The notes below the pieces were generated by a model. That model searched no databases. It had not been told where the DNA came from and saw nothing but the letters and a program-made list of their open reading frames with translations. 64,000 bases of DNA from Brochothrix campestris (GTDB taxonomy: Bacteria; Bacillota; Bacilli; Lactobacillales; Listeriaceae): the NCBI RefSeq assembly GCF_046058945.1, contig NZ_CP175511.1, positions 2,170,001 to 2,234,000 of the forward strand. The letters are read 5' to 3'. Both the position numbers and the translations under genes were made by a program. Shown here in pieces: positions 54,868 through 63,546 of this stretch (position 1 is its first letter; every line of letters starts with the position of its first letter).

Positions 54868-54976
54868 TGCTAGTTCCTCCTCTTTTTAAAAACCATTGTT
54901 TTCGCTGACAGTTTTAAACCAGTGGCCACTTTTTCAATCGTGCAGCCTCAACTGTCAAACGCTTATATTTTGTCAT

Positions 54977-55294
54977 TTATGATAACTTATCTAAGGCTGT
55001 TGCTAAGACGGCTTCACCGTTCATCATGCCATAATCACGCATTTCAATGACAGCTAACTTAACATCGCGATCACCAATTTGTTGCGCAACTTGTTTTTCG
55101 GTGTAACGCACCTGTGGTCCTAATAAAATGATATCTAATCTTTCTTTTTCTAACTGTGCAGGTACTTCTGAGACCGATACCGCATAAATCTTTGCATCTA
55201 ATCCACGCGCTTTCGCTGCTTCTTCCATTTTAGTGACTAATAAACTTGTGCTCATCCCAGCCGCACATGCTAACATAATTGTTTTATCTGGCAC
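54977..55294 (-). CDS. celA: PTS cellobiose-type transporter subunit IIB
   Basis: This 105-residue cytoplasmic subunit carries the phosphorylated cysteine in IMLACAAGMSTSLL near residue 10 and the family stretch IILLGPQVRY. It passes phosphate from IIA to the sugar held by IIC. I place the start at GTG 55294, six bases after a GGGGAGGG-like ribosome site, which gives the normal family length; an ATG 15 codons upstream is in frame but has no ribosome site. It is first in the celA-celB operon. Confidence 0.92.
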   Translation of the reverse strand: MPDKTIMLACAAGMSTSLLVTKMEEAAKARGLDAKIYAVSVSEVPAQLEKERLDIILLGPQVRYTEKQVAQQIGDRDVKLAVIEMRDYGMMNGEAVLATALDKLS

Positions 55295-55343
55295 TTTAAG
55301 CCCTCCCCCTATTTTTAAAAAAGCATCCTTATTGAACAAAAGA

Positions 55344-55410
55344 CTATACTTATATATATAATATATTATACTTTGGTTTGTTTGTCACGCTTTTTTTGAA
55401 AGCGCTTAAC
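55344..55410 (-). promoter_or_regulatory. celA promoter region with cre box
   Basis: On the minus strand GTGACA, a 17-base spacer and TATATT form a candidate promoter near 55357-55388. A cre-like TGAAAGCGCTTAAC (plus strand 55397-55410) lies just upstream. The run TATATATATAATATATTATA could also hold the GntR operator. Confidence 0.55.
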
Positions 55411-55563
55411 CAACTGTTGTAACAGCTATTTTAAACTGTCAACATCAGCACTTAGCCCCACCTTACTTTTCACTTAACTTCTTTTTCAAAACAAGCCATT
55501 TGTTTTTTTAGGTTCGTTCGCTATAGTGATGACTGTAAACAAATATAGCTAGGAGGTCATACA

Positions 55564-55800
55564 ATAAATTTCATTAAACGAGCATGGTATAGCTTGCAAG
55601 TAAAAGGCGGCCGCTCCCTGTTATTAATCGCTGTGTTCTCTGCGATTTTAATCTTTATCTTAGTCGGTCTCATAATTAAAAGTGCTGCCTTGCAAGCATC
55701 TGAAAATGCTAAAAAAAACGATGACGCCGACGTTTGGCATTTCTGTCAACATCATTGTAATCGACGAACACCGAGTATCAGATTAATCGTTAGCGCATGA
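55564..55800 (+). pseudogene. Remnant of an FtsX/MacB-type ABC permease
   Basis: A strong ribosome site (AGGAGGTC at 55551-55558) is followed by ATA instead of ATG and then NFIKRAWYSLQVKGGRSLLL and a hydrophobic segment. This matches the first 50 residues of the permease at 25769 (NFFKRALTSISRKKGKSLLL). Homology fades near KKNDDAD and the frame ends after 78 codons, against about 500 in the intact gene. The start codon is mutated and the body is lost, so it is a pseudogene. The 140 bases after it hold nothing recognisable. Confidence 0.75.
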
Positions 55801-55938
55801 AGCCGTCATTCTTTTATAAGCGGTTACGCATGAACAGTATAAAACAGGCATTAATTCGATATTTTCAATCAATGTGATTAACTCTATCAATTGGATAAAC
55901 AATCGTTTAATCATTTAAAATAGAATGTCGTCAAACAA

Positions 55939-56125
55939 GCCCCCTCATCACTAGATAAGGGGGCACAGATTATATACAACGTTCAAACAACCTTCCATTT
56001 TAGCTTGAATGCTATTACAGCTGCTTTTTTTTACAAGTTGCTAGGATTGAAATAGCAGCGTTGTTATATTCGCTTGTTAACTATTCACGAAGTCGAACGA
56101 GCTGATTTCACTTTCAACACAATAA
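55939..56125 (-). repeat. 3' UTR repeat with terminator (copy G)
   Basis: The minus-strand hairpin GCCCCCT/AGGGGGC (55939-55964) is preceded in the transcript by CAGATTATATACAAC (55966-55980, plus-strand reading), TTGAATGCTATTACAG, an ATTGAAATAGCAGCGTTGTTATAT stretch and GAGCTGATTTCACTTT. It ends the elaA transcript. It is more diverged than copies A and B. Confidence 0.7.
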
Positions 56126-56128
56126 AAA

Positions 56129-56569
56129 TCAGCCTTCTTTTTTCATATCAACATGCTCAATCTCATCTTCTAAATAGTAAGCGGAACAAGCTTTGAAGCC
56201 AAATGAACCATAAAAATGTTCTAAGTAGGATTGCGCTTGAATTTCAATGGTTCGTGCCGGATAGCGACGGGTGATTTCGGAAATGAGAACAGTCAGCAGT
56301 TCACGACCACTGCCTGCACCACGATGTTGCGGTGCTGTGATTACACGTCCGAAGGTCACCGTTTCACCCTTATCAATGATGCGACCATACGCGATAATAC
56401 CACCCGCTTCATCGGTTTTAAAGACGTGAAGGCAGTCTAAATCTTCTAGTGTCGGTTCTTGAAATACGCAGTTTTGTTCGACCACAAACACCTCTGAACG
56501 GGTGTATAAAAGATTGAATAATTCGATTGTTGTTAACTCTGAAAAAGTTTTAATCTGCCATTGTGCCAC
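56129..56569 (-). CDS. elaA: ElaA-type GNAT N-acetyltransferase
   Basis: This 146-residue GNAT protein has the ElaA pattern: LYTRSEVFVVEQNC near the start, the acetyl-CoA loop APQHRGAGSGRELL in the middle and IEIQAQSYLEHFYGSFGF near the end. The acceptor is unknown. The start is GTG nine bases after GAGGAG. It is transcribed alone between two copies of the 3' UTR repeat. Confidence 0.92.
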   Translation of the reverse strand: MAQWQIKTFSELTTIELFNLLYTRSEVFVVEQNCVFQEPTLEDLDCLHVFKTDEAGGIIAYGRIIDKGETVTFGRVITAPQHRGAGSGRELLTVLISEITRRYPARTIEIQAQSYLEHFYGSFGFKACSAYYLEDEIEHVDMKKEG

Positions 56570-56615
56570 TGTTATCGACTCCTCTTGTATTGTTTCTTTT
56601 ATTATAAACGAAAAA

Positions 56616-56800
56616 GACAGTTACACGTGAATGTAACTGTCCGATGGTTGTTTGCTTCTAATCGGTTGACTTCACTTTTAATTGTCTAGTTTAATCAACC
56701 AGAAGCTTTCAACTTTCAGATAAATGGCAACGACGGTAAATAATCGCTTTCATTTTTCTTCCAAGTTGTTTGCTTCTAATCGGTTGATTTCACTTTTAAT
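56616..56800 (-). repeat. 3' UTR repeat with terminator (copy H)
   Basis: The minus-strand terminator GACAGTTACA/TGTAACTGTC (56616-56641) with TTTTT is preceded in the transcript by two copies of TTTGCTTCTAATCGGTTGA (near 56650 and 56769) around AATCAACCAGAAGCTTTCAA. This is the inner arm of copy B without the AGATTGT core. It ends the WxL operon. Confidence 0.7.
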
Positions 56801-56802
56801 TG

Positions 56803-57516
56803 TCACTCTCTAACGTTTTGGGACAGTTGCGGTTCAATTTGCCAATCTAACAACGCCTGATAACTCCCCCGTTTTGCTTTATCCATGATATGAACGGAGG
56901 TGTCAAATTGAATAACCTGTGTCATTGACGGGGTAACATGCCCTGCCACCACTGCATTATCACTGGTGATGAATGCACGATTTATTTCCAACTGAAAATG
57001 CCGCTGATAACTTTGTTCATTAGTGGTTTTGACAACGATTTGCCACCCTGTCTCATCACCACGATAATCCGCCACAACCGTCTTAATTGGTGCTAAAACG
57101 AGCTGTTGTTGTTTTCCTGTTAACGTCGTTTCAAAACTAACATCTGTGGGCTTTTCCATCGTCAATTCACCTGGTCTAATTTCACCGATTACCTTAGATT
57201 CTGTCGTTGCCTTAGCTGTCACTATGACACTCAGCGGCAACACTAGCGCAATAATGACACTCATACACAGTTTTTTTGCCTGTCTATGATGAAGGTAACA
57301 CATTAAACAAATAATACTAGCAAGCAGGAGAAACGTACCTAACTGTATGATACGCGTCTCGGTATCACCTAAATGCGGCAACCGTTCAATCGGGAACGTT
57401 TTAATAGGCGCTGTTAACACTGCTGCTTTTTCAGGTGCAAGCAACGTTCCCGTTACTTGTGACTCGTACGTATTCGCAGAAACATGTGTTGCTAATAATT
57501 CAAATACATTTATCAT
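56803..57516 (-). CDS. Fusion of an LPxTG-like anchor module and a WxL-domain protein
   Basis: This 237-residue frame joins two modules. Residues 1-80 end in LPHLGDTE, a hydrophobic stretch (57-74) and HHRQAKK, like the sorting signal of small CscD-type proteins. Residues 84-102 look like a signal peptide (MSVIIALVLPLSVIVTAKA). Residues 105-237 form a WxL-type domain with WQIVVKT and LLDWQIEP, which bind peptidoglycan non-covalently in this family. The ATG (57516) overlaps the previous stop as ATGA and follows AAGGAGG. No ribosome site precedes the internal Met 85, so the modules are one polypeptide. The first module lacks its own signal peptide, so topology is unclear. Confidence 0.78.
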   Translation of the reverse strand: MINVFELLATHVSANTYESQVTGTLLAPEKAAVLTAPIKTFPIERLPHLGDTETRIIQLGTFLLLASIICLMCYLHHRQAKKLCMSVIIALVLPLSVIVTAKATTESKVIGEIRPGELTMEKPTDVSFETTLTGKQQQLVLAPIKTVVADYRGDETGWQIVVKTTNEQSYQRHFQLEINRAFITSDNAVVAGHVTPSMTQVIQFDTSVHIMDKAKRGSYQALLDWQIEPQLSQNVRE

Positions 57517-59939
57517 TCGCCTACCTCCTTTACCGAAGGTTCCAACATCCACTTAATTTGTGCGTCATCGCTGCGGGGTGTCTTTACCTTCGCATAATTG
57601 ATATGAACAAATGCGCTTTTTTCTTTTGTATCACTAACAATCTGTGAACCGATTCCCTCACTAATTAACAAACTCCCTTGGTCAAAAGACTGGTCTCCAA
57701 CAAAAACATACGCTCGAAAATCACTGTGTGTTGTTTGATTGATAGCAGCAACTAATCGCCAACCTCTCTGACCATCATCAGTCACCACAACCGGCTTATC
57801 CTTCTGCCAGTATCGTTGCGTATCTGCACTACCTAAGATGACCTTACCAAACGATTGCTCTCTTACAACAGTTAACGTGACATCAATCGGCTCTACTGAA
57901 ACAGTCGTTTTTTGCACAATAAGCGCACCACTACTATTCGGTAAACCATAATAAACAGTGTGTTGTCCCGGCTTCGTCATATCAATCGGGCGATTATCCT
58001 CAGTCCAACTCAACTCCGGAGAAAACGGCACTGCGACCCCATCGGCATCAATCGCCTTAATGAAACCAGCAGCTGGATCATACGTATCTCCGACTTTGTA
58101 GCTCATATCCTTAGCAAAAATAGCGGTTAAATCGGCTTTAACCATCACCTCGGCTGGCTCACTGTACACCCACTTACCGAGGGCGTTGGCAATCACGATT
58201 CGTACCTGATGTGTGCCTGGTTTAGTGGTGTCTAACTCCTTCGTCAACACATTGTTCACATAGTAATACTGCACATCCTTCGCGTTTATCGCTTGGCCGT
58301 CTTTATTTAACACTCGTTTGAACGGGGCATCTGCATCGTATGCTTGACCGACATATAACGACACGTCTTGTAATTCAGCAGTTGTTTGATCGGCTTTAAC
58401 CGTCACCTTGGCTGGCTCACTGTACACCCACTTACTGAGGGCGTTGGCAATCACGATTCGCACCTGATGTGTGCCTGGTTTAGTGGTGTCTAATTCTTTC
58501 GTCAACACATTGTTCACATAGTAATACTGCACATCCTTCGCGTTTATCGCTTGGCCGTCTTTATTTAACACTCGTTTGAACGGGGCATCTGCATCGTATG
58601 CTTGACCGACATATAACGACACGTCTTGTAATTCCGCAGTTGTTTGATCGGCTTTAACCGTCACCTTGGCTGGCTCACTGTACACCCACTTACCGAGGGC
58701 GTTGGCAATCACGATTCGTACCTGATGTGTGCCTGGTTTAGTGGTGTCTAACTCCTTCGTCAACACATTGTTCACATAGTAATACTGCACATCCTTCGCG
58801 TTTATCGCTTGGCCGTCTTTATTTAACACTCGTTTGAACGGGGCATCTGCATCGTATGCTTGACCGACATATAACGACACGTCTTGTAATTCCGCAGTTG
58901 TTTGATCAGGTATAACGGTGACAGTATAAGTCGTACTCACTTGTTTCGCTACTCCATTAAACAAATAATGATACGTTAATATTTGTTTGTAGTTACCCGG
59001 TCTTGACGTATTAACGGTATCACCGGTCACCTTCATCGTCGTTTCATCCCATGGTAACGGCTTACCGTCTAATCCTGTACCACCGCTGTAATTATCCGCC
59101 GGGCGGTATACCTGATACTGATACAACTGACTATCGTTTGCGTGAATCTTCGGCGAAGGCTGTAACGGCACTGTATACGTTTTATTAGTTCCATAGTTCC
59201 AACTTTTAAGATAATATTGCGACCATATATCATTGAATTGATGATACGTTGTACGCCAAGTTAACTTCGTTGGTAGTTTTAATTCTGTTGCTGTTGTCTG
59301 TTTCAAGCGTTCGATTTTCAGCGTAAAACGTGCCGTATTACCTAACGAAGCACCGTCGTTCCAGGGTGTTTCAGCGCCCTCACTATTCGGAAAATGAGTA
59401 GCTATCACGTTGATGCGATAGACACTGTGATCATAATCAAAGGCGAACTGTACATTATTATGATAGGGCATGTATTCAGGTATCCGATTAAACCCATAAA
59501 AGAAGGTTGCCTGCCGATAGGTCATAATCGCATGTACAGGTAAATCGACATAACCTTCAATCGTATCACCAATGTCAGGGCCTAAGGCGTTGACGCCCGT
59601 CGGGAAACGTAAATTGGCTGAAAAGGCTGTATCCAGCTTTGGTTTCAAGTGAATCGCATAACCTTCTTTAGCCCAAGCCGCTTCTTGCTGTAATTCAATC
59701 AGTACCTTAGTCGCTGGCTTTGCTTGCTTTATTTTATCGTCTTTTTCAGCAATTGGATTCCCTTCGTTTTTTAGCAGTTCCTTGCCCTGCTCTATTTGCT
59801 TACTTTGTTCAACCGTTAAAGCAACTCCTGTTTTTTCAGCATTTCCATTCGTTTGTGACTGTACCCTTTCTATTTGAAAGGATGTTAATAAACATAAACA
59901 TAGCGTCCAAACAACACCGTATTTTAACCTTTTATTCAT
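57513..59939 (-). CDS. WxL surface protein with tandem Ig-like repeats
   Basis: This 808-residue secreted protein has a signal peptide (1-28), a unique N-terminal domain (about 70-290), three almost identical 86-residue Ig-like repeats (about 345-602, starting DQTTAELQDVSLYVGQ), a fourth diverged repeat (about 603-690) and a C-terminal WxL domain with RGWRLVAA and QIKWMLEP. WxL domains attach to the cell wall non-covalently and such proteins often act in adhesion to plant or animal polymers. The stop overlaps the start of the fused WxL gene, so both are translated together. Confidence 0.87.
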   Translation of the reverse strand: MNKRLKYGVVWTLCLCLLTSFQIERVQSQTNGNAEKTGVALTVEQSKQIEQGKELLKNEGNPIAEKDDKIKQAKPATKVLIELQQEAAWAKEGYAIHLKPKLDTAFSANLRFPTGVNALGPDIGDTIEGYVDLPVHAIMTYRQATFFYGFNRIPEYMPYHNNVQFAFDYDHSVYRINVIATHFPNSEGAETPWNDGASLGNTARFTLKIERLKQTTATELKLPTKLTWRTTYHQFNDIWSQYYLKSWNYGTNKTYTVPLQPSPKIHANDSQLYQYQVYRPADNYSGGTGLDGKPLPWDETTMKVTGDTVNTSRPGNYKQILTYHYLFNGVAKQVSTTYTVTVIPDQTTAELQDVSLYVGQAYDADAPFKRVLNKDGQAINAKDVQYYYVNNVLTKELDTTKPGTHQVRIVIANALGKWVYSEPAKVTVKADQTTAELQDVSLYVGQAYDADAPFKRVLNKDGQAINAKDVQYYYVNNVLTKELDTTKPGTHQVRIVIANALSKWVYSEPAKVTVKADQTTAELQDVSLYVGQAYDADAPFKRVLNKDGQAINAKDVQYYYVNNVLTKELDTTKPGTHQVRIVIANALGKWVYSEPAEVMVKADLTAIFAKDMSYKVGDTYDPAAGFIKAIDADGVAVPFSPELSWTEDNRPIDMTKPGQHTVYYGLPNSSGALIVQKTTVSVEPIDVTLTVVREQSFGKVILGSADTQRYWQKDKPVVVTDDGQRGWRLVAAINQTTHSDFRAYVFVGDQSFDQGSLLISEGIGSQIVSDTKEKSAFVHINYAKVKTPRSDDAQIKWMLEPSVKEVGE
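58134..58907 (-). repeat. Three near-identical 258-bp tandem repeats
   Basis: Three head-to-tail copies of 258 bases (86 codons) encode Ig-like domains. They differ at only a few positions, for example GKW versus SKW, and include synonymous sites, so they are recent or homogenised by recombination. Copy number is probably variable between strains and could be mis-assembled. Confidence 0.9.
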
Positions 59940-60055
59940 GCTATCCCCCCTTAATGTAAACTGTCGCTAGTACTACACCACTTCAATTTTAACTATGGAT
60001 AACACGGGGGGAGTGTTTATTTATTTTAATTCGAGATAATTTCAAAAAAAAAAAA

Positions 60056-60310
60056 CAGTAAACCATCACCATGGTTTACTGCCAGAAACTTTCAACTTTC
60101 AGAAAAACAGCAACAATGGGAAATAATCCCAAGTTCGACCTTTCCAATTTATACGCTGTTGAACGAGCTAATTTCACTTTTCTCCCTCTAGATCAATCAG
60201 CTAACAGCTAGTAAATTTCAAGCTCGCTCCTTGCGATGGGAAATAATCGCAAGTTCGACCTTTCCAATTTATACGCTGTTGAACGAGCTGATTTCACTTT
60301 TCTCCCTCTC
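60056..60310 (-). repeat. 3' UTR repeat with terminator (copy I, internally duplicated)
   Basis: The minus-strand terminator CAGTAAACCAT/ATGGTTTACTG (60056-60081) with a long T-run is preceded in the transcript by two copies of a roughly 80-base block (about 60109-60187 and 60233-60310) containing GGGAAATAATC, AAGTTCGACCTTTCCAATTTATACGCTGTT as separate parts, and GAGCTGATTTCACTTT. It fills the space between the HAD stop codon and the WxL gene. Nothing else is seen in 59940-60055. Confidence 0.75.
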
Positions 60311-60311
60311 G

Positions 60312-61154
60312 TTACAGCCATTTGTTTTTCAAAAAGCTCTGATAAATCCCATCATTTTCGGCTGTTGCTGTGATTTCATCAGCCAATTTCTTTAATTGCT
60401 CTGTGCCATTCTCCATCGCGACCTTATATCCTACAGCAGCAAACATTGCAAGGTCATTATTACCATCCCCATAGGCCACCGCATCTTCTTTGGCTAAGCC
60501 TAAATGCGCTAAGGTTTCTCTAATTGCAACTTGCTTGTCGATTCCTTTAACACTAATTTCGCCACTTTCAGGACCAAACTGTGGCACAGTTGTATGATGC
60601 ATTTCGAATTCAGCTTGAAATTGTGCGTTCACTGCCTCAAAAGGATGCCCATTACTAATAAAAGAAATTTTATTAACATTGGCATAATCAATTTTTCGAC
60701 CGACTGATTGTGCTAAAATGTCATAAAACCAATTGAACTCTGCCATCAGTTCCTGATATTTAGTTGAATCAGTGTCTACACCCTTTGTAACCTGTGTTTG
60801 GATACTCGCTACACAGTTAGCACTACCAAATAAACCATCGTTCGACTCTAAATAGTAACCGATGTTATGCTCTTCGAAATAGGAAATAATCGCTAACACC
60901 GCTTTTTTAGGCATACGCTTATGCGTCAGTACCTTACCATCTATCTCAACGTAACCACCACCGGCCCCAATAATACCATCCAATCCAATCCCTACTATCT
61001 CAGCTGTTATTTCAGGTTTTGAACGTCCGGTACAGACGAATACCTTGTTTCCTGTTGCCCGTGTTGCTTGAATCGCTTGCTTCGCAGAAAGTGGCACAGC
61101 ACCTGCACGATCACATAAAGTTCCATCAACATCTACAAAAATTATTTTAGTCAT
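60312..61154 (-). CDS. HAD-superfamily Cof-type phosphatase
   Basis: This 280-residue hydrolase has motif I DVDGTLCD near the start, motif II VFVCTGRSK, a class IIB cap (about residues 85-190) and motif IV YGDGNNDLAMF near residue 230. Cof/YidA-type enzymes dephosphorylate sugar phosphates and related metabolites. The substrate cannot be assigned. It is transcribed alone between two surface-protein genes. Confidence 0.93.
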   Translation of the reverse strand: MTKIIFVDVDGTLCDRAGAVPLSAKQAIQATRATGNKVFVCTGRSKPEITAEIVGIGLDGIIGAGGGYVEIDGKVLTHKRMPKKAVLAIISYFEEHNIGYYLESNDGLFGSANCVASIQTQVTKGVDTDSTKYQELMAEFNWFYDILAQSVGRKIDYANVNKISFISNGHPFEAVNAQFQAEFEMHHTTVPQFGPESGEISVKGIDKQVAIRETLAHLGLAKEDAVAYGDGNNDLAMFAAVGYKVAMENGTEQLKKLADEITATAENDGIYQSFLKNKWL

Positions 61155-61249
61155 ATGCTACCTCTTTTAGTTCTATTGTATCAGCAGCATATATTTTTGT
61201 CCGTTTCCGCCCTTTATATTCACTAAACAACCGAGCATTCATCTCTGAA

Positions 61250-63394
61250 TTACTTAATCGTTGTCGCTCTGCGATAAAGGCTACTTGCTAGTAGAATTAA
61301 CAATAATCCTATCAAAAGAGTGTCTCGCTGTGAGTAATCACCCGTTTTAGGTAATTTTTTCTGATCTTGGTCTACTGATTGTAGCGTTTGTTCATTGATA
61401 TTCGTCGATACAGCTTGCTCTGTACTTCCTTCTGGTTCTGTACTTCCTTCTGGTTCTGTACTTCCTTCTGGTTCTGTACTTGCTTCAGGTTCTGTACTTG
61501 CTTCAGGTTCTGTAGTTGCTTCTGGTTCTGTACTTGCTTCAGGTTCTGTACTTACTTCTGGTTCTGTACTTGCTTCTGGTTTTGTACTTGCTTCTGGTTT
61601 TGTACTTGCTTCTGGTTCGGTACTTCCTTCTGGTTCTGTACTTGCTTCTGGTTCTGTACTTGCTTCAGGTTCTGTAGTTGCTTCTGGTTCGGTACTTGCT
61701 TCAGGTTCGGTACTTGCTTCAGGTTCTGTACTTCCTTCTGGTTCTGTACTTGCTTCTGGTTTTGTACTTGCTTCTGGTTTTGTACTTGCTTCTGGTTCTG
61801 TACTTGCTTCTGGTTCTGTACTTCCTTCTGGTTCTGTACTTCCTTCTGGTTCTGTACTTGCTTCTGGTTTTGTACTTGCTTCTGGTTCTGTACTTGCTTC
61901 TGGTTCTGTACTTCCTTCTGGTTCTGTACTTCCTTCTGGTTCTGTACTTCCTTCTGGTTCTGTACTTCCTTCTGGTTCTGTACTTCCTTCTGGTTCTGTA
62001 CTTCCTTCTGGTTCTGTAGTTGCTTCTGGTTCTGTACTTGCTTCAGGTTCTGTACTTACTTCAGGTTCTGTACTTCCTTCTGGCTCTGTACTTCCTTCTG
62101 GTTCTGTACTTCCTCCTGGCTCTGTACTTGCTTCTGGTTCTGTACTTCCTCCTGGCTCTGTACTTGCTTCTGGTTCTGTACTTCCTTCTGGTTCTGTACT
62201 TGGTTCTTTGTTATAGACATACGTGACAATCACCTTATTTTTGGTGTGAATTCCGATTGCATTACTCGGTAATCCACTTAATTCATAACCATCAAATTGT
62301 TTAGCTAATGTTGTGTAGTTACTACCTATGTCACCTCTAATATATTCGGAACGTGTTAATTCATTACCAGCTTTATCGATATAATAGATTTCAACGATGC
62401 CTTTATTAATGGTTCCCGTTCCTTCTCCACCACCTGTTATCGAATCATTGAAAATAATACTTTTATTTTCTGTTACTATCCCTTTACTATGCATTAACAT
62501 GGCAATATTTTCGATTCGATTGCCGTTCAAGATTTTCTCATTAATTAAAACCTTATATGTAATAAGATACGTTTCTGATACGGTTCCAAGTTTGATATTT
62601 AAATCACTATTATCCTTATCAAATGTCAGTCCACCCTTTAGCTTAATGTCTTCAGTGACATCACTAAAAACATCTTCTCCAACGGATTTACTAATTTTCA
62701 CACTCGTTGGATCAAATAGGAATTTCTCATTTGCTGCATAATCTGAAACGACAACATTTTCTAATGTTTGTCTTGCCTCATTGATTGTTACCGTATACTC
62801 AGCCTCTAATGAATCACCCACTTGATGACCAGATTTACTTAATAGCGGTATCGTTTCAACTACTCCTCCCAAATAATTAATCGTCTTTGTTGTACTGGCG
62901 ATAATTCCATCTTTATCTGTTAATTCTGCTGTGACATCTATTTTTTTTGTTTCATTTTCGATGTTTTGATTGATTTTTTGATTCACAAAAAAAGAGAGTT
63001 CGATCGCATGATGTTCTTCAACATAGTCTGTGAAAATCAATTCAAGCTGATGATTCTTACTGTCATAGATTAAATCAGCCATCTTTTCACCCGTGGTTTT
63101 ATCATTAATCGCCATCGTGAATTGTGTGTCTTTCATTATAAATTCTTGTGGCAATGCAATGGCAATTAAATCGTTCTCATGATATTTATCATCATATAAA
63201 TTCACGTCAAACGCTAACTTAAACTGTGACGCTTGATTCAAAGTGTCGATTTCAGTACCCTGAATTGTCGATAAAATTTGCATCTTAAACGTCTCTTTTT
63301 GACTTGCTTGAACCCCTATTGATGTAATAGATGCTAACATTGTTACAACCATTAATACGATTATCCCTGTTTTTCTTAATAAACTTAGTCCCAT
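61250..63394 (-). CDS. LPKTG-anchored adhesin with MucBP domain and long STEPE(G/A) repeat
   Basis: This 714-residue surface protein has a signal peptide (1-30), a non-repeat region (about 35-320) resembling the Ig-like adhesive head of MSCRAMM-type proteins, a MucBP domain (about 330-395, GIVEIYYIDKAGNELT...VIVTYVYN), about 44 hexapeptide repeats (399-662) and a sorting signal LPKTG (681-685) with a hydrophobic stretch and RR tail. Sortase A would link it to peptidoglycan, with the repeat as a stalk. The second ATG (63394) has a proper distance from AGGAGG; the first (63400) is too close. MucBP suggests mucin or glycan binding, which is inferred. Confidence 0.9.
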   Translation of the reverse strand: MGLSLLRKTGIIVLMVVTMLASITSIGVQASQKETFKMQILSTIQGTEIDTLNQASQFKLAFDVNLYDDKYHENDLIAIALPQEFIMKDTQFTMAINDKTTGEKMADLIYDSKNHQLELIFTDYVEEHHAIELSFFVNQKINQNIENETKKIDVTAELTDKDGIIASTTKTINYLGGVVETIPLLSKSGHQVGDSLEAEYTVTINEARQTLENVVVSDYAANEKFLFDPTSVKISKSVGEDVFSDVTEDIKLKGGLTFDKDNSDLNIKLGTVSETYLITYKVLINEKILNGNRIENIAMLMHSKGIVTENKSIIFNDSITGGGEGTGTINKGIVEIYYIDKAGNELTRSEYIRGDIGSNYTTLAKQFDGYELSGLPSNAIGIHTKNKVIVTYVYNKEPSTEPEGSTEPEASTEPGGSTEPEASTEPGGSTEPEGSTEPEGSTEPEVSTEPEASTEPEATTEPEGSTEPEGSTEPEGSTEPEGSTEPEGSTEPEGSTEPEASTEPEASTKPEASTEPEGSTEPEGSTEPEASTEPEASTKPEASTKPEASTEPEGSTEPEASTEPEASTEPEATTEPEASTEPEASTEPEGSTEPEASTKPEASTKPEASTEPEVSTEPEASTEPEATTEPEASTEPEASTEPEGSTEPEGSTEPEGSTEQAVSTNINEQTLQSVDQDQKKLPKTGDYSQRDTLLIGLLLILLASSLYRRATTIK
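61409..62200 (-). repeat. About 44 tandem 18-bp repeats encoding STEPE(G/A)
   Basis: Units of 18 bases encode Ser-Thr-Glu-Pro-Glu-Gly/Ala with variants STKPEA, TTEPEA/G, STEPGG and STEPEV. Variant units recur in blocks, indicating expansion of longer segments. The opposite strand is also open in several frames for up to 294 codons, but that is a by-product of the repeat. Confidence 0.93.
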
Positions 63395-63546
63395 AATCAT
63401 TCCTCCTAATAATAAAGAATATCCGTTTTTTTAAATAATATGTGAATTTCGCTTGATATTTAACTATACCTTTATAATAAAAAGTTAACATTTCATTTTT
63501 TTCCGAACAGAACGAAATATATGAATGAGCTTTTTTAACAAAAAAA

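Noticed and set aside
61409..62200. Possible CRISPR-like array
   Set aside because: The 18-base units are contiguous with no spacers and code for a protein repeat.
61388..62272. Long open frames (294 and 273 codons) on the plus strand across the adhesin repeat
   Set aside because: They are mirror frames of the 18-bp repeat, give low-complexity FWFCT or SGSVL strings, and have no ribosome site.
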